A stretch of 64,000 nucleotides of DNA, from NCBI GenBank assembly GCA_004764695.1, contig SMSO01000031.1, positions 6,443,261 to 6,507,260 on the forward strand. The letters run 5' to 3'. The notes under the pieces were generated by a model. That model worked only from the letters and a program-made list of their open reading frames with translations. It was not told the origin of the DNA and did not search any database. Origin of the DNA: Schizochytrium sp. TIO01. Taxonomy: Eukaryota > Sar > Bigyra > Thraustochytrida > Thraustochytriidae. The translations under genes were made by a program, and so were the position numbers. Below are positions 43,201-52,488 of the stretch, piece by piece; position 1 is the first letter of the stretch; each line of letters begins with the position of its first letter.

Positions 43201-45710
43201 ATTAATGGAGCAATAGCCCCTTTGTTGATAATCAGCGCTTGGTTCTCTACTTCCTCCGCAAGATTTGCCAAGGTACAGCATGCCTGTCGCGAAACTTCAT
43301 GATCTTCAGAAACATCGCACAACGCAATAAGTGGTTCAAGACCTCCATGGCGACAAATTTCCATTTTATTTGCATCAGCAAATGAGAGCGTGCACAGAGC
43401 AGGTAGAACCTCACAATGGATTTCAGCATCGTTGGTTCTGGCAAGGAAAAGTACCGGCTCTAATCCACCCTCGTCTGTGATCTTTTTTCGAATTTCAGCA
43501 TTATGTGCCATTCGAACTAAGGCAAACGCAGCATATTGACGAACTTCCGGGTCCGGAGAGCTGGACAGGGAGATAAGCAGTGGCAGAGCTCCCTCTTCCA
43601 CGAGTTGGACATGGTTATCCACACAAGATGCTAAGTTAGCAGTTGCCAATACAGCAAAGCGTTGAATCTCCAATTCTAGATCTTCTGAACGGGATAGTGA
43701 CATTAGAGGCTCGAGAGCGCCAGACTGCATGAGAACCTTCCGGTGATTCTCGCTTGTTGACAAGTTACCGATACCCATTGCGCCCACACGTTGTGATGCT
43801 GTATCTGGCGACAAAAGATATGAGATAAGAACCTGGTGACCACCGCCCTCGATGATACGATCCTGGTTATCGCTGTTTGCTGCAAGGTTAGCTACTGCAC
43901 GTCCTGCCTCACGTTGTACTTCTACATATGGTGAGCGCAGGGCTTGGATCAGCTTCTCAACAGCATTTTCATGACCTAGTTTAACTTGGTTCTCTGGGAT
44001 TTCGGCTACATTTGCAAGAGCAGCACAAGCCTGACGGGAGACTTCCATATCTTCATTGAGAGCCAATTGAATAAGAGGGGGCAAAGCACCACTTTTTGCC
44101 ATTTCAAATTTGGTTTCGTCTGATATACTTAAATTACACAGAGCTGCAACAACCTCTCTGAGAACCTCCACATCACGTGATTTCATCAACAAAACTAAAG
44201 GTTCAAGGCCTCCTTCCTGAACAACCTTCATTTTGTTTGTATCATTCACAGACAAACCCCGGATGGCTGCTGCCGCTTGATGATGTACATCAGGGTCTCG
44301 AGAGTAGCAAAGAGTGATGAGAGGCTGCAAACCACCCATCTCTACAATAACTTCATGGTTTCGTGAATTTGATGATAAGTTGGCTAACGCATAAGCCACG
44401 TAGTATTGGCTCATAACATCAGCAGCATTTGAAAGTGAGTATAAAGCGGCGAGAACGCCTTCTTGTAGAAGAGCTGGATGGTTGCTGATTGTAGCTGCCA
44501 GATTTGCAATACATAGCACAGAGTACCGACGTGCTTCGATCTCACGGTCTGGACTACCGGCAAGTTCTATCAGGGGAGCCACAGCACCTTCTTGAACGAT
44601 TTTCACCTGGTATGCCACATTCGTTGCTAAATTGGCAAGGCCGAGCGCACCAAAGCGCTGACAACTGATATCTTTAAAAGTCAATGCATCAATGAGCGGT
44701 CGCATGCCACCCTCACGCATAATTTGCTGTTGAATATCTCTATTGGCTGCCAGATTTGCAATAGCTCGGCAAGCTTCACCTTTGGTTGCAATATCATCAG
44801 ACACCGCAAGAGCAATCAAAGGAGGGAGGCCTGATTCGTCCAAAATCTTATCGTGTAATTCAACCATTTCTAGAAGATTTGCCATCGTGCAAACGGCTTG
44901 TTTCTCAACTTCTGCATCACCTGATAATGCTAAAGAAATGATTGTGGAAATGGCACGATCAGCAATTTCAGATTTATTCTCATCTAGCGAAGAAAGTGAG
45001 TTTAATGCAGCTCCGACTTCACGCTGGATGGCCACATCATCAGATCGTGCCATTAGAACAAGAGGGTCGAGAACGCCTTCCTTGACAATTAAGGAACGAT
45101 TTTCAGGCGATATTGCAAGCCCACGAAGAGCCGAAAGAGCTTGGCGTTGAACATTGGAGTCATCAGAGCATGCTAATTCTACCAAAGGTGCTATCGCGCC
45201 TTCTTCTACAATCTGTGCTCGATGCTTTTCGTTTGATGCCAAATTACTGATTGCAAATGCAGCATACCGACCGCATTGTATATCTTCAGCTCGCAGTAGC
45301 ATTATGAGCGCCTCTATTGCATTTAACTGAACAATTTCCTCGTGGTTAGCCGTATTAGCCGCTAAATTCCCCAACGCAAGAGCAGAGTATTGTCTTCCTA
45401 TAGTATCTCCTGCTTCATTTCCTATATATGCTATAAGAGGGCGGCAGACGCCTGCATGCACCATTTTCACCCGATTCTCCGCCGTCGAAGCCATGTTACC
45501 CAGAGCTAAGGCTGCAAATCGTTGAGTCTCCAGGTCTGCAGACTTCTCCATCAATTGGATGAGAGATGCACATCCTCCCTTCTGCACCATCCGCGTGTGG
45601 ATGTCAGGATGGGTGGACAAGTCAGCGAGTCCAAAGGCCACTTCACGCTGCTCCCGAGGTCGGCGCACTCGCCGACCTCGGGCAATCAACGTCTCAAGCA
45701 CCTTTGCCAT
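34280..45710 (-). CDS. Giant armadillo-repeat protein, frame broken once
   Basis: Two overlapping frames (45710-41301, then 41377-34280) form one protein of about 3,800 residues made almost wholly of armadillo repeats of about 41 residues, roughly 90 of them. A typical unit is GGLxPLVxLAxSxDxExQRYAALALxNLAxNxxNxxxIV. ARM repeats stack into a superhelix that binds extended peptides; the Vac8/beta-catenin/importin-alpha family uses them as scaffolds. The repeats follow a higher-order order of about seven types (see findings). The first frame runs off in the linker of one repeat (after GGLDSMVPP) and the second resumes in the same repeat (AGFGNGDLECQRYAVFGL), so a single extra base near 41305-41335 breaks it. 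A 28-nt GT-AG segment exists there but would delete half a repeat. ATG 45710 starts the frame; the end is Lys/Gln-rich (KMAQSKTKEFLDKS). It is divergent to KAP3. The partner is unknown. Confidence 0.88.
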
Positions 45711-46692
45711 TTTATTCTCGGCCGTAGCAAAGGCTTGCTTGCGGCTCTAGTTCCGATTGCCAATGCGTGTCTCCACACGCTGGCTTTGCTGGAATTCCCT
45801 CTTGGGCCGAGCAGTGTTTACTTCGTCTCTAAACCAAATGCTACCGGTGCTTGCCAAACGTCTCCTTTATAACAAACAATCAGTGAGGGCGTCAATGAGT
45901 CCTAAGGCAGCTTACTTCAGGAAATATATAAGTTACGGAATACTTCCTTCTCTAGAATAGTAGGGCTTGCAGTTTAAGCAAGGCGATGGAGTCCTGCTAC
46001 TATAGAGGAACGCCACCTTCAAGTATCTGGCAAGCTGTCGTAGTGAATTGATCGAATTGGGTAAACAAGTCTTAGTTTTGACTGTGTTGTACCTATTCTA
46101 GTTTTTTTTGCTATATTGTTAAAACTCAACCAACATAGTTCCGAGACGGACCCAGGATGTCCCTACATAATATGATTAAGAGGTACTATGGGTTGTGCAG
46201 TCCGTTAACGGACACATTCAGAGTAATATCTGAAGGAAGGTAGCGGTGCTTAAGAGCGCAGGAACAAAAGTTTTTGATTGTTATGGTTGAAAAGAATAAT
46301 CTATTAAGAGGAGTGTGCGAAGCTTATATGAATGCTACTTTGTTGTGCATAAAGAGGCCAGCTCCGAAGCGACAAAGTTGCAATTGATCAAGGTAAAGGT
46401 GGTCGCGCCAGGTGCCAGAGGTTCATCGCACTCTCGGCTAATATTAGTGCCTGGGAATCTTGAACAAAGCTTTAGAGAATACAACTATAGAGCGTGTGAA
46501 AGTCCTTAGGAAGAATTGGCAAATCAACATCTTTGCAGGTACGCAAATTAGTTGAAAGCCGAGCGAAAACCTTTCGACAGAAAGACAGTTTGCCAGTTTG
46601 CTGGTTCCTTCGCATTCAAATATACCAAGCTATTTAAGAGCAACCCTTAAGAATCAGAAGATTTCGAGTAAGGAATTGCATACTTTGCCAGG
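45711..46692. promoter_or_regulatory. Divergent promoter region between giant ARM gene and KAP3
   Basis: This 982-bp spacer separates two genes transcribed in opposite directions, so it should contain both promoters. I found no motif that I can name and no supported gene. Confidence 0.5.
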
Positions 46693-49386
46693 ATGCAGTC
46701 TGCATACGACGACTATCGCGAATCGCCAAAGTACTTGAAGCGGAAGGTAAAATCAGGCCATGTTACTGCAGACTATGACAAGCGTGATTTGATTCTCACC
46801 TATGAGGTCGAGGCTACAGTTGTTGGTGATACAGGAAAAGCCATGCAAACCGAGCGAAAGACCCATCGCAAAGCAATGAACGTCAAGCTAGATGCGCATA
46901 CTGATGTTCGACTTTATGCAGAGCAGCTTGTGCATCAGAGTGATCTGATCCCGAATAATAAGGTAGATCACGTGGAAAGTCTCTTGCAAGAACTGAAGGA
47001 TATGACTGTCGAGGACCGATATTGTGCTGATTCTATCAAGAAAGTCAAGCGCGATTCCGAACGAAAGCGTAAAGAAGAAAAGCGCAGGCAAAAGATGGAG
47101 CAGAAGCGCCTTCGTGAACAAGAAATGGCAAACGAAGAACTGGCTAAAGCAGATATTGAGGACCTCAATGAGTATCTTGAGAAGCTCTATGATGATGACA
47201 TGGCAACAAAAGTGCAGGGCACCAGCATGATTCTACAACTTGCGCGAAATGCGGGCAATCTTGAAGATCTGTCCGAGAACGAAGCGCTTATTGGAGCACT
47301 GTCACGGATGCTCCGAGAGGACGCCAAGCGAAAAATGGAGCTTGCGCTTAATATTATGAATACCTTTTGTGCATTCTCAACCTTTTCTCAATTTCACCAC
47401 TTCCTCCACAGCTATCAAGTTGGAAATAATACAATGCGAACCATCAAGTGGGAACTGGAGCGTCATGCCGCCCGCAAAGAGGAGATTGCCTTGCTTGAGA
47501 AGGTAGCTGCAGCGCAAGCTCGAGGAGAAAAACCAACGTTTGATCCGCGAAAGGAGAAAAAGCGTCATGAGCCTGTTGACATGAAGCTTGAACATGCTAA
47601 AACGCGTGCAATGGAGCGCAAACAAGACAAGCTTTTGACAGCGTGCTTGCATGTGCTTATTAATTTGGCAGAGGATGATCGGGTCGAGAAGAAAATGGCA
47701 AAACGTGATCTCGCCAAGGATCTAGTACAAGTGCTTGCTTCGCGAAACTCAACCAACGCTGACCTCTTGGTGCTTGTCTGTACATTTATTCAAAAGCTGG
47801 CTGTGACGAGAGAGAATAAAGATGAATTTCGCGACTTTGAGGTTGTGGAGCACCTTGCTCGTTTTATCCCTTGCTCTAACGAGAGGTTAATGAAAGCTGC
47901 TTTATCAGCACTATTTAATCTCTCTTTTGATTCTGCTGTACGGGAGCAAATGATCAAGTGCTCGGCAATTCCCAAACTTGTGGATTTGCTACAGGAGAAA
48001 GAGTTTCGCGCCGCTTCACTTCGACTTTTGTATCACCTCTCTATTGATGATCAATGCAAGTCAATGTTTACATACACGGAGTTGATCCCATATATGATGC
48101 GAATGATCGTTGATTTTCCGGCCCAGCATGTTGGCAAAGAGCTCGCTGCTTTGGCTATTAATTTAAGCCTTAACGAGCGAAATTGCAGTTTTATGTGTCA
48201 AGGAAACAACTTCAAAAACCTCATTGAGCGAGCAATTAAACGTCAAGATCCGTTGTTGCTAAAGGTAGTGCGGAACATTGCTCGTTGGACACTCTCCCTT
48301 CAAGAAGCATTGCCAGACCCAGCTCCTGCTTCTACTAGTGCTCCTTCAGAAAAGGATGAACGAGTTGAAGCTTTGTGCCGAAGCGACAGCCGTAGCGATG
48401 ATTCTGAAGAAAAACGTAAGAAGCCACAAAGTAATCGTGCTCCTACTTACAAGTGCAAGCGTATGTGGAGCCCTTACGTTAAGGATTTAATTATGCTGAT
48501 GAAGATGACAGACAATTCCAGTGTTCTTGTGGAAACAATGGGAACTATTGCTTGCCTAACGCCTGCAGATTTGTCAAAGTCAGATTCCTTCGGTCATATT
48601 ATTCTTGAGCATGATTTAATTGAGTTCCTCCATAAGCACCTACTGCCTGGATTCTCTGAAGATGATGTTCTTTTGGAGGTTATTATCCTGGTCGGCCAAC
48701 TCTGTCTTGATGATGATGCTGCTCGGCTACTGTGCAGTTCCCCGCTTGTCAAACTAATATATGATGTCTTGCATGAAAAGCAAGATGATAGTGAGATAGT
48801 ACTACAGATTCTCTACAGTTTCCATCGCCTGCTTCGCCACCCAGGGACAGGTCATGCACTTTTGTATGAGACTCAGATGCCCCGTGACGTTTGCGAGTTA
48901 TTGGAGCACGAGAATGCTGTGGTGCGGGTCATGGCTGATAACTTGCTTGATCTTGTCGTTGACCATGATGAAGCAAACGAGAAAACAATGGATATCAATC
49001 GGCGTCTTGCTCGGCGGGCCATTTCTGGAACTCGTGGTGAGCATAAAGGTCAGAATCGAGGTCTCGAAGAAAGCTTTGGCGAGGATGAGGACGGAACTAG
49101 CCCTGAGGTTGACCAGAATGCCTATTGTGAGCTTAAGGGTAGCTTGAGTAAAATGATTCGGGCAAAGCGTTTCTCTCTTCACAACAGAGAGTGGATTGAA
49201 ATGGTTACTCAAGAAGAACTTGACGACTTAGAGGAGCATGACGATGATGAAACAGATTCTGACATTCATCCCAGTCGCGCCTCAGCCTACCGGCATCGCT
49301 CGATGGACGACTACGGTCCAGCAAGCCCATTGTCACCTGACTCATTCATGGAGGATGACGGATTTTCCTTGAGCGAAGCATACTGA
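46693..49386 (+). CDS. KIFAP3: Kinesin-associated protein 3 (kinesin-2 accessory subunit)
   Basis: KAP3 is the non-motor subunit of heterotrimeric kinesin-2, which carries intraflagellar transport trains outward in cilia. The 897-residue frame begins YLKRKVKSGHVTADYDKRDL and continues with YEVEATVVGD and ERKTHRKAM, matching the conserved KAP N-terminus (YLKRKVKGG and YEVEATILG in animals). NTDV-like and LIPNNKVDHVESLLQEL segments follow. A charged coiled helix (about 125-160) leads into ARM repeats, including IPCSNERLMKAALSALFNLS. The C-terminal tail is acidic with SASED-like composition. Length is close to the usual 790-ish residues plus a Glu/Lys insertion near 545-580 and a longer tail. 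ATG 46693 opens the frame. It sits just upstream of DNAAF5 on the same strand. Identity is confident. Confidence 0.9.
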   Translation: MQSAYDDYRESPKYLKRKVKSGHVTADYDKRDLILTYEVEATVVGDTGKAMQTERKTHRKAMNVKLDAHTDVRLYAEQLVHQSDLIPNNKVDHVESLLQELKDMTVEDRYCADSIKKVKRDSERKRKEEKRRQKMEQKRLREQEMANEELAKADIEDLNEYLEKLYDDDMATKVQGTSMILQLARNAGNLEDLSENEALIGALSRMLREDAKRKMELALNIMNTFCAFSTFSQFHHFLHSYQVGNNTMRTIKWELERHAARKEEIALLEKVAAAQARGEKPTFDPRKEKKRHEPVDMKLEHAKTRAMERKQDKLLTACLHVLINLAEDDRVEKKMAKRDLAKDLVQVLASRNSTNADLLVLVCTFIQKLAVTRENKDEFRDFEVVEHLARFIPCSNERLMKAALSALFNLSFDSAVREQMIKCSAIPKLVDLLQEKEFRAASLRLLYHLSIDDQCKSMFTYTELIPYMMRMIVDFPAQHVGKELAALAINLSLNERNCSFMCQGNNFKNLIERAIKRQDPLLLKVVRNIARWTLSLQEALPDPAPASTSAPSEKDERVEALCRSDSRSDDSEEKRKKPQSNRAPTYKCKRMWSPYVKDLIMLMKMTDNSSVLVETMGTIACLTPADLSKSDSFGHIILEHDLIEFLHKHLLPGFSEDDVLLEVIILVGQLCLDDDAARLLCSSPLVKLIYDVLHEKQDDSEIVLQILYSFHRLLRHPGTGHALLYETQMPRDVCELLEHENAVVRVMADNLLDLVVDHDEANEKTMDINRRLARRAISGTRGEHKGQNRGLEESFGEDEDGTSPEVDQNAYCELKGSLSKMIRAKRFSLHNREWIEMVTQEELDDLEEHDDDETDSDIHPSRASAYRHRSMDDYGPASPLSPDSFMEDDGFSLSEAY

Positions 49387-49831
49387 AATTTCCGCCTTGA
49401 ACGTTGACTTCGAAAAACTAAACTAGATGATAGAAATTGTACCCCTAAAAAGAAAAAGAAATATAAATGACTCCCACTTTGCTCCAGATCCTCATCATAT
49501 CTGTTGGTGTCTGTGTCGTCTCTCTCTTCTTAGCTGTTTATTTTTGGGGAAAGTCTGTCTGCATTACTTGCCCCATTCCCATAAATAGTATTCATTTGTT
49601 ATGTAACGGATATTGACTGCGCGCTTAAGCGTCGCTCAAATACCAGAGACGTTGAAAATAAAAATAAAAATATTGGAACGAGTCCCATCGTTTCTCAACC
49701 AATATAAAACTCCAAACTTGCTTGGAGGGTCAAGTTGCGAGGTGGCAACAACACGTATTGAGGCTCGCTGTAAAATCACGACACTGAAGATATTACTAGC
49801 TAACTTCTCGATTGCGCAAAAGTGAGGAAGT
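49387..49831. promoter_or_regulatory. KAP3 to DNAAF5 spacer
   Basis: This 445-bp spacer between two same-strand genes contains the KAP3 3' end and the DNAAF5 promoter. An inverted repeat at 49734-49749 is the only structured element I see. Confidence 0.5.
49734..49749. repeat. Perfect 5-bp-arm inverted repeat GTTGC...GCAAC
   Basis: The 16-bp element GTTGCGAGGTGGCAAC lies 83 bp upstream of the DNAAF5 ATG. It resembles the RFX X-box that controls ciliary genes in animals, but its half-sites are slightly too far apart. It is a single occurrence. Confidence 0.3.
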
Positions 49832-52279
49832 ATGTCGCGCGCTCAAACTGCGTGGGCTGAGATGCTCGCAAGCGATGCCAAAACTGCGGAACAACACAAA
49901 GAAAACAATGCAAAGTCTTCTGTGCAGCAGCAGTTTGCAGATGATGAGCTATTGCGCTTGCTCATGAGGCCAGATAAGAAAAATAAGAAGAAGAAGAAGA
50001 AGACGATTACGATAAAATCGTCAGCGTCTGCTTCGAAGCTTGACAATCCGTCAACTGAGGCAAAACTTAGGGAAAAGGACGTCTCTGAAGCAGTCACTGA
50101 TGAGAGGTGCGAGCAGGACCAGCAAAGCCACTTGAGCCCTACGCCTGCAGCTTTGCCATCAACTGCAGTGTTGACAGATCCCGCGATGGTGCTTCGTATG
50201 TTGCAACGTGACATGAATTTATTAAGCGACTCTGCTGAGGCACGTTCACGAATTAACGCTGCAGAGCGATTGCTGAAGGTTCTCTTTCCCGAACATGGCG
50301 AAGATCTTGAAGAAGCTATTCTTAGTGAGGTTTTTGCAGAATTACAAAAGCCTTTGCTTCGCCGGCTTAGCGACAGTGCTGAAAAATGCCGGGAGCTGTC
50401 AATTATTCTGCTCACAAGGTTTTTAAGTAGGTGCGAAGATCTTGGACCAGTGCTGCCTTATATGTTCCCTGCTGTGATGGACCGCAATTCAGACACATTT
50501 GTTTTTGATGTGCAAAACAACGAGATGGTTCGTGATCTGGATGCTCACGAAGCAAAACAGCGAGGTAAAGCAATCCCTTTGGCCGATGGGGGTACTACTT
50601 TTAAACACAGTGTACGCGAGCCTTCGGAAGAGGTTCGACTACTGCTTTGCCAAATGCTTGGTACCCTCATGAATTCATTCACCTCTCGAGGCCTGCACTC
50701 CATGCTCGGCCCGTACTTTCACGACCTTGTCATGTTCTTTCACGCTTGTGCTGTTGACCCATATCCAACTCTTCGTTGTGAAGGTTTGAAAATGTTGCAG
50801 ACCCTTGCGCAAGAACCATCTTTCGAAAACACAATGCATCATTACTGTACCGCTTTGGTAAGGTCGGTCATGCCTAGCTTACGCCATCGGAGGTCGGCTG
50901 TAAAAATTGCAGCTATTCGTTGCATTGGGGCACTTGTTGCTTGTCCATATCGAAATAAGTGTAAAGGTGGCGGAACTGATGCAATCGTGGATTTAGTTGG
51001 TTTTCGAGAAGACAATGTGATTCCTGTAGTTGCGTTCTACCACGGCGAAACTCGCTTGAACTATTTAGGGTGTCTCGTTACAGATGAAAATTCAAATGTG
51101 CGCGTGGAGCTGTACAAAATGCTTGGGATGTGGTTGACTACTCTGCTCGATCGCTGGGATCATGCGGCACGTCTTTTGCCCTTCTTGCTTAGCGCTTTGT
51201 CGGATCAGTGCGAACAGGCACAGAACGCTGCATTGGGAACTCTCGATGAGCTTGGCAAACAATATGAAGAAGAGCATCATGAAGAGATACTCGAAAAGCG
51301 CCAATATGGCGTCGATGGCGCCCAAGGCAGAGCTAATTACGCCAAGCCCTTACCAGCGCCCTGGAAAGGTCGACCTCGGATGGGGACGCGACTTTATGTG
51401 CGCCAGCATTGCCGCCGGTTTCTTCACACAGTTCTACGTGAACTGCAAGATTGGAAGTCAACAACGCGGAGTCATGCTGCAGGTCTTTTGCGTACCATGC
51501 TTGTATATATGGAAGAACATGTCACGATGGAGCTTCATTCGCTCATCGAGACTTACTTTAGATTTTCCGAAAATGAAGAAATTGGAGGTCGTATTAGTGA
51601 GTGTGCTGAAATCACAGGGCGCTACGTAGATCCCAGCGCCTATCTCCCTCTTGTTCTCCCGCACGTGCAAGGTAAAGAGGGAACGCATGGCATCGTTGCT
51701 GGAACTCGTTGGGAGTCAGCTGGCAGGGCAATCACCATACTTGATCACTTGCTAGATGGTACTATTCTTTCTCGTGTGGTCCCGCACTTTTCTGAGCTTG
51801 TGAGTGTGCTAACTGATCGAACACTTGTTCAAGCAGCATCTCAGCGACCATCGTTATGTACACATATGGCCAAGGTACTCCGTCATCCAGCAATGCTTTT
51901 AGACAGTAGTGACGGTCGCAAGGCCGCTGATGCGCACTTTCTTGCTACTGGTAGGCTTAGCTCTCTTCGTACAGAAGCTGTTGATCTTTTGCAAAGTGTT
52001 GTGAATCTATTACGAGTGGAAGGGGGAGATAAAAAACTCTATGATGATCTCCAAGAATTGCTGGTGTCGTTAGTTCAGGCGACTGAACAGTTCGGAAGGC
52101 CCGGCGAGCTCCTGGCCGCACGCGTTTATATTGAGCCAGATTCTGTTTCCAGAGTTGATCAGAACGCTTGGGAGAACTTACGTTCTTTACAGCGGTGGCT
52201 TCCATCTGATGAGACTGGAGAAGTAATTGAAAGGCTTGCCCAAGACTATAGTGAAGAGCTCTTACTTGAGGATCAGTAA
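49832..52279 (+). CDS. DNAAF5: Dynein axonemal assembly factor 5 (HEAT-repeat protein)
   Basis: DNAAF5 (HEATR2) is a cytoplasmic HEAT-repeat protein needed to preassemble axonemal dynein arms. The frame is 815 residues. A disordered N-terminus with a Lys run (residues 50-60) leads into HEAT repeats such as LQKPLLRRLSDSAEKCRELS, which matches the family's ERCRELA-type repeat. The family-typical C-terminal half follows: LLSALSDQCEQAQNAALGTL, then GKQYEEEHHEE, RPRMGTRLYVRQHCRRF and LRELQDWKSTTRSHAAGLL, then MEEHVTMELHSLIETYF. In human DNAAF5 the corresponding parts read LGRQWERENEEELKDKL, RPRLGCREL and LTDWVVGTRVKSAQLL. Length is near the usual 855. ATG 49832 is the only sensible start. Identity is confident. 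Confidence 0.85.
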   Translation: MSRAQTAWAEMLASDAKTAEQHKENNAKSSVQQQFADDELLRLLMRPDKKNKKKKKKTITIKSSASASKLDNPSTEAKLREKDVSEAVTDERCEQDQQSHLSPTPAALPSTAVLTDPAMVLRMLQRDMNLLSDSAEARSRINAAERLLKVLFPEHGEDLEEAILSEVFAELQKPLLRRLSDSAEKCRELSIILLTRFLSRCEDLGPVLPYMFPAVMDRNSDTFVFDVQNNEMVRDLDAHEAKQRGKAIPLADGGTTFKHSVREPSEEVRLLLCQMLGTLMNSFTSRGLHSMLGPYFHDLVMFFHACAVDPYPTLRCEGLKMLQTLAQEPSFENTMHHYCTALVRSVMPSLRHRRSAVKIAAIRCIGALVACPYRNKCKGGGTDAIVDLVGFREDNVIPVVAFYHGETRLNYLGCLVTDENSNVRVELYKMLGMWLTTLLDRWDHAARLLPFLLSALSDQCEQAQNAALGTLDELGKQYEEEHHEEILEKRQYGVDGAQGRANYAKPLPAPWKGRPRMGTRLYVRQHCRRFLHTVLRELQDWKSTTRSHAAGLLRTMLVYMEEHVTMELHSLIETYFRFSENEEIGGRISECAEITGRYVDPSAYLPLVLPHVQGKEGTHGIVAGTRWESAGRAITILDHLLDGTILSRVVPHFSELVSVLTDRTLVQAASQRPSLCTHMAKVLRHPAMLLDSSDGRKAADAHFLATGRLSSLRTEAVDLLQSVVNLLRVEGGDKKLYDDLQELLVSLVQATEQFGRPGELLAARVYIEPDSVSRVDQNAWENLRSLQRWLPSDETGEVIERLAQDYSEELLLEDQ

Positions 52280-52488
52280 GATTTAAGCAATGCATTTGCC
52301 GTTTAAACGATAAAATAGTTTGCAGAATAATTCTATTCTGTATCTAAGGTTCACGTTTCTGGATTACGAGAAACTCCGGAACTTGAGCAGAAATTACCAC
52401 CAAATCTATAGCACTATGTGTTTATAGATGTCGGATCTACTGGGTAAAATATTTTTTCATCCTGGTGATTCAGAAAATACGATAACTT

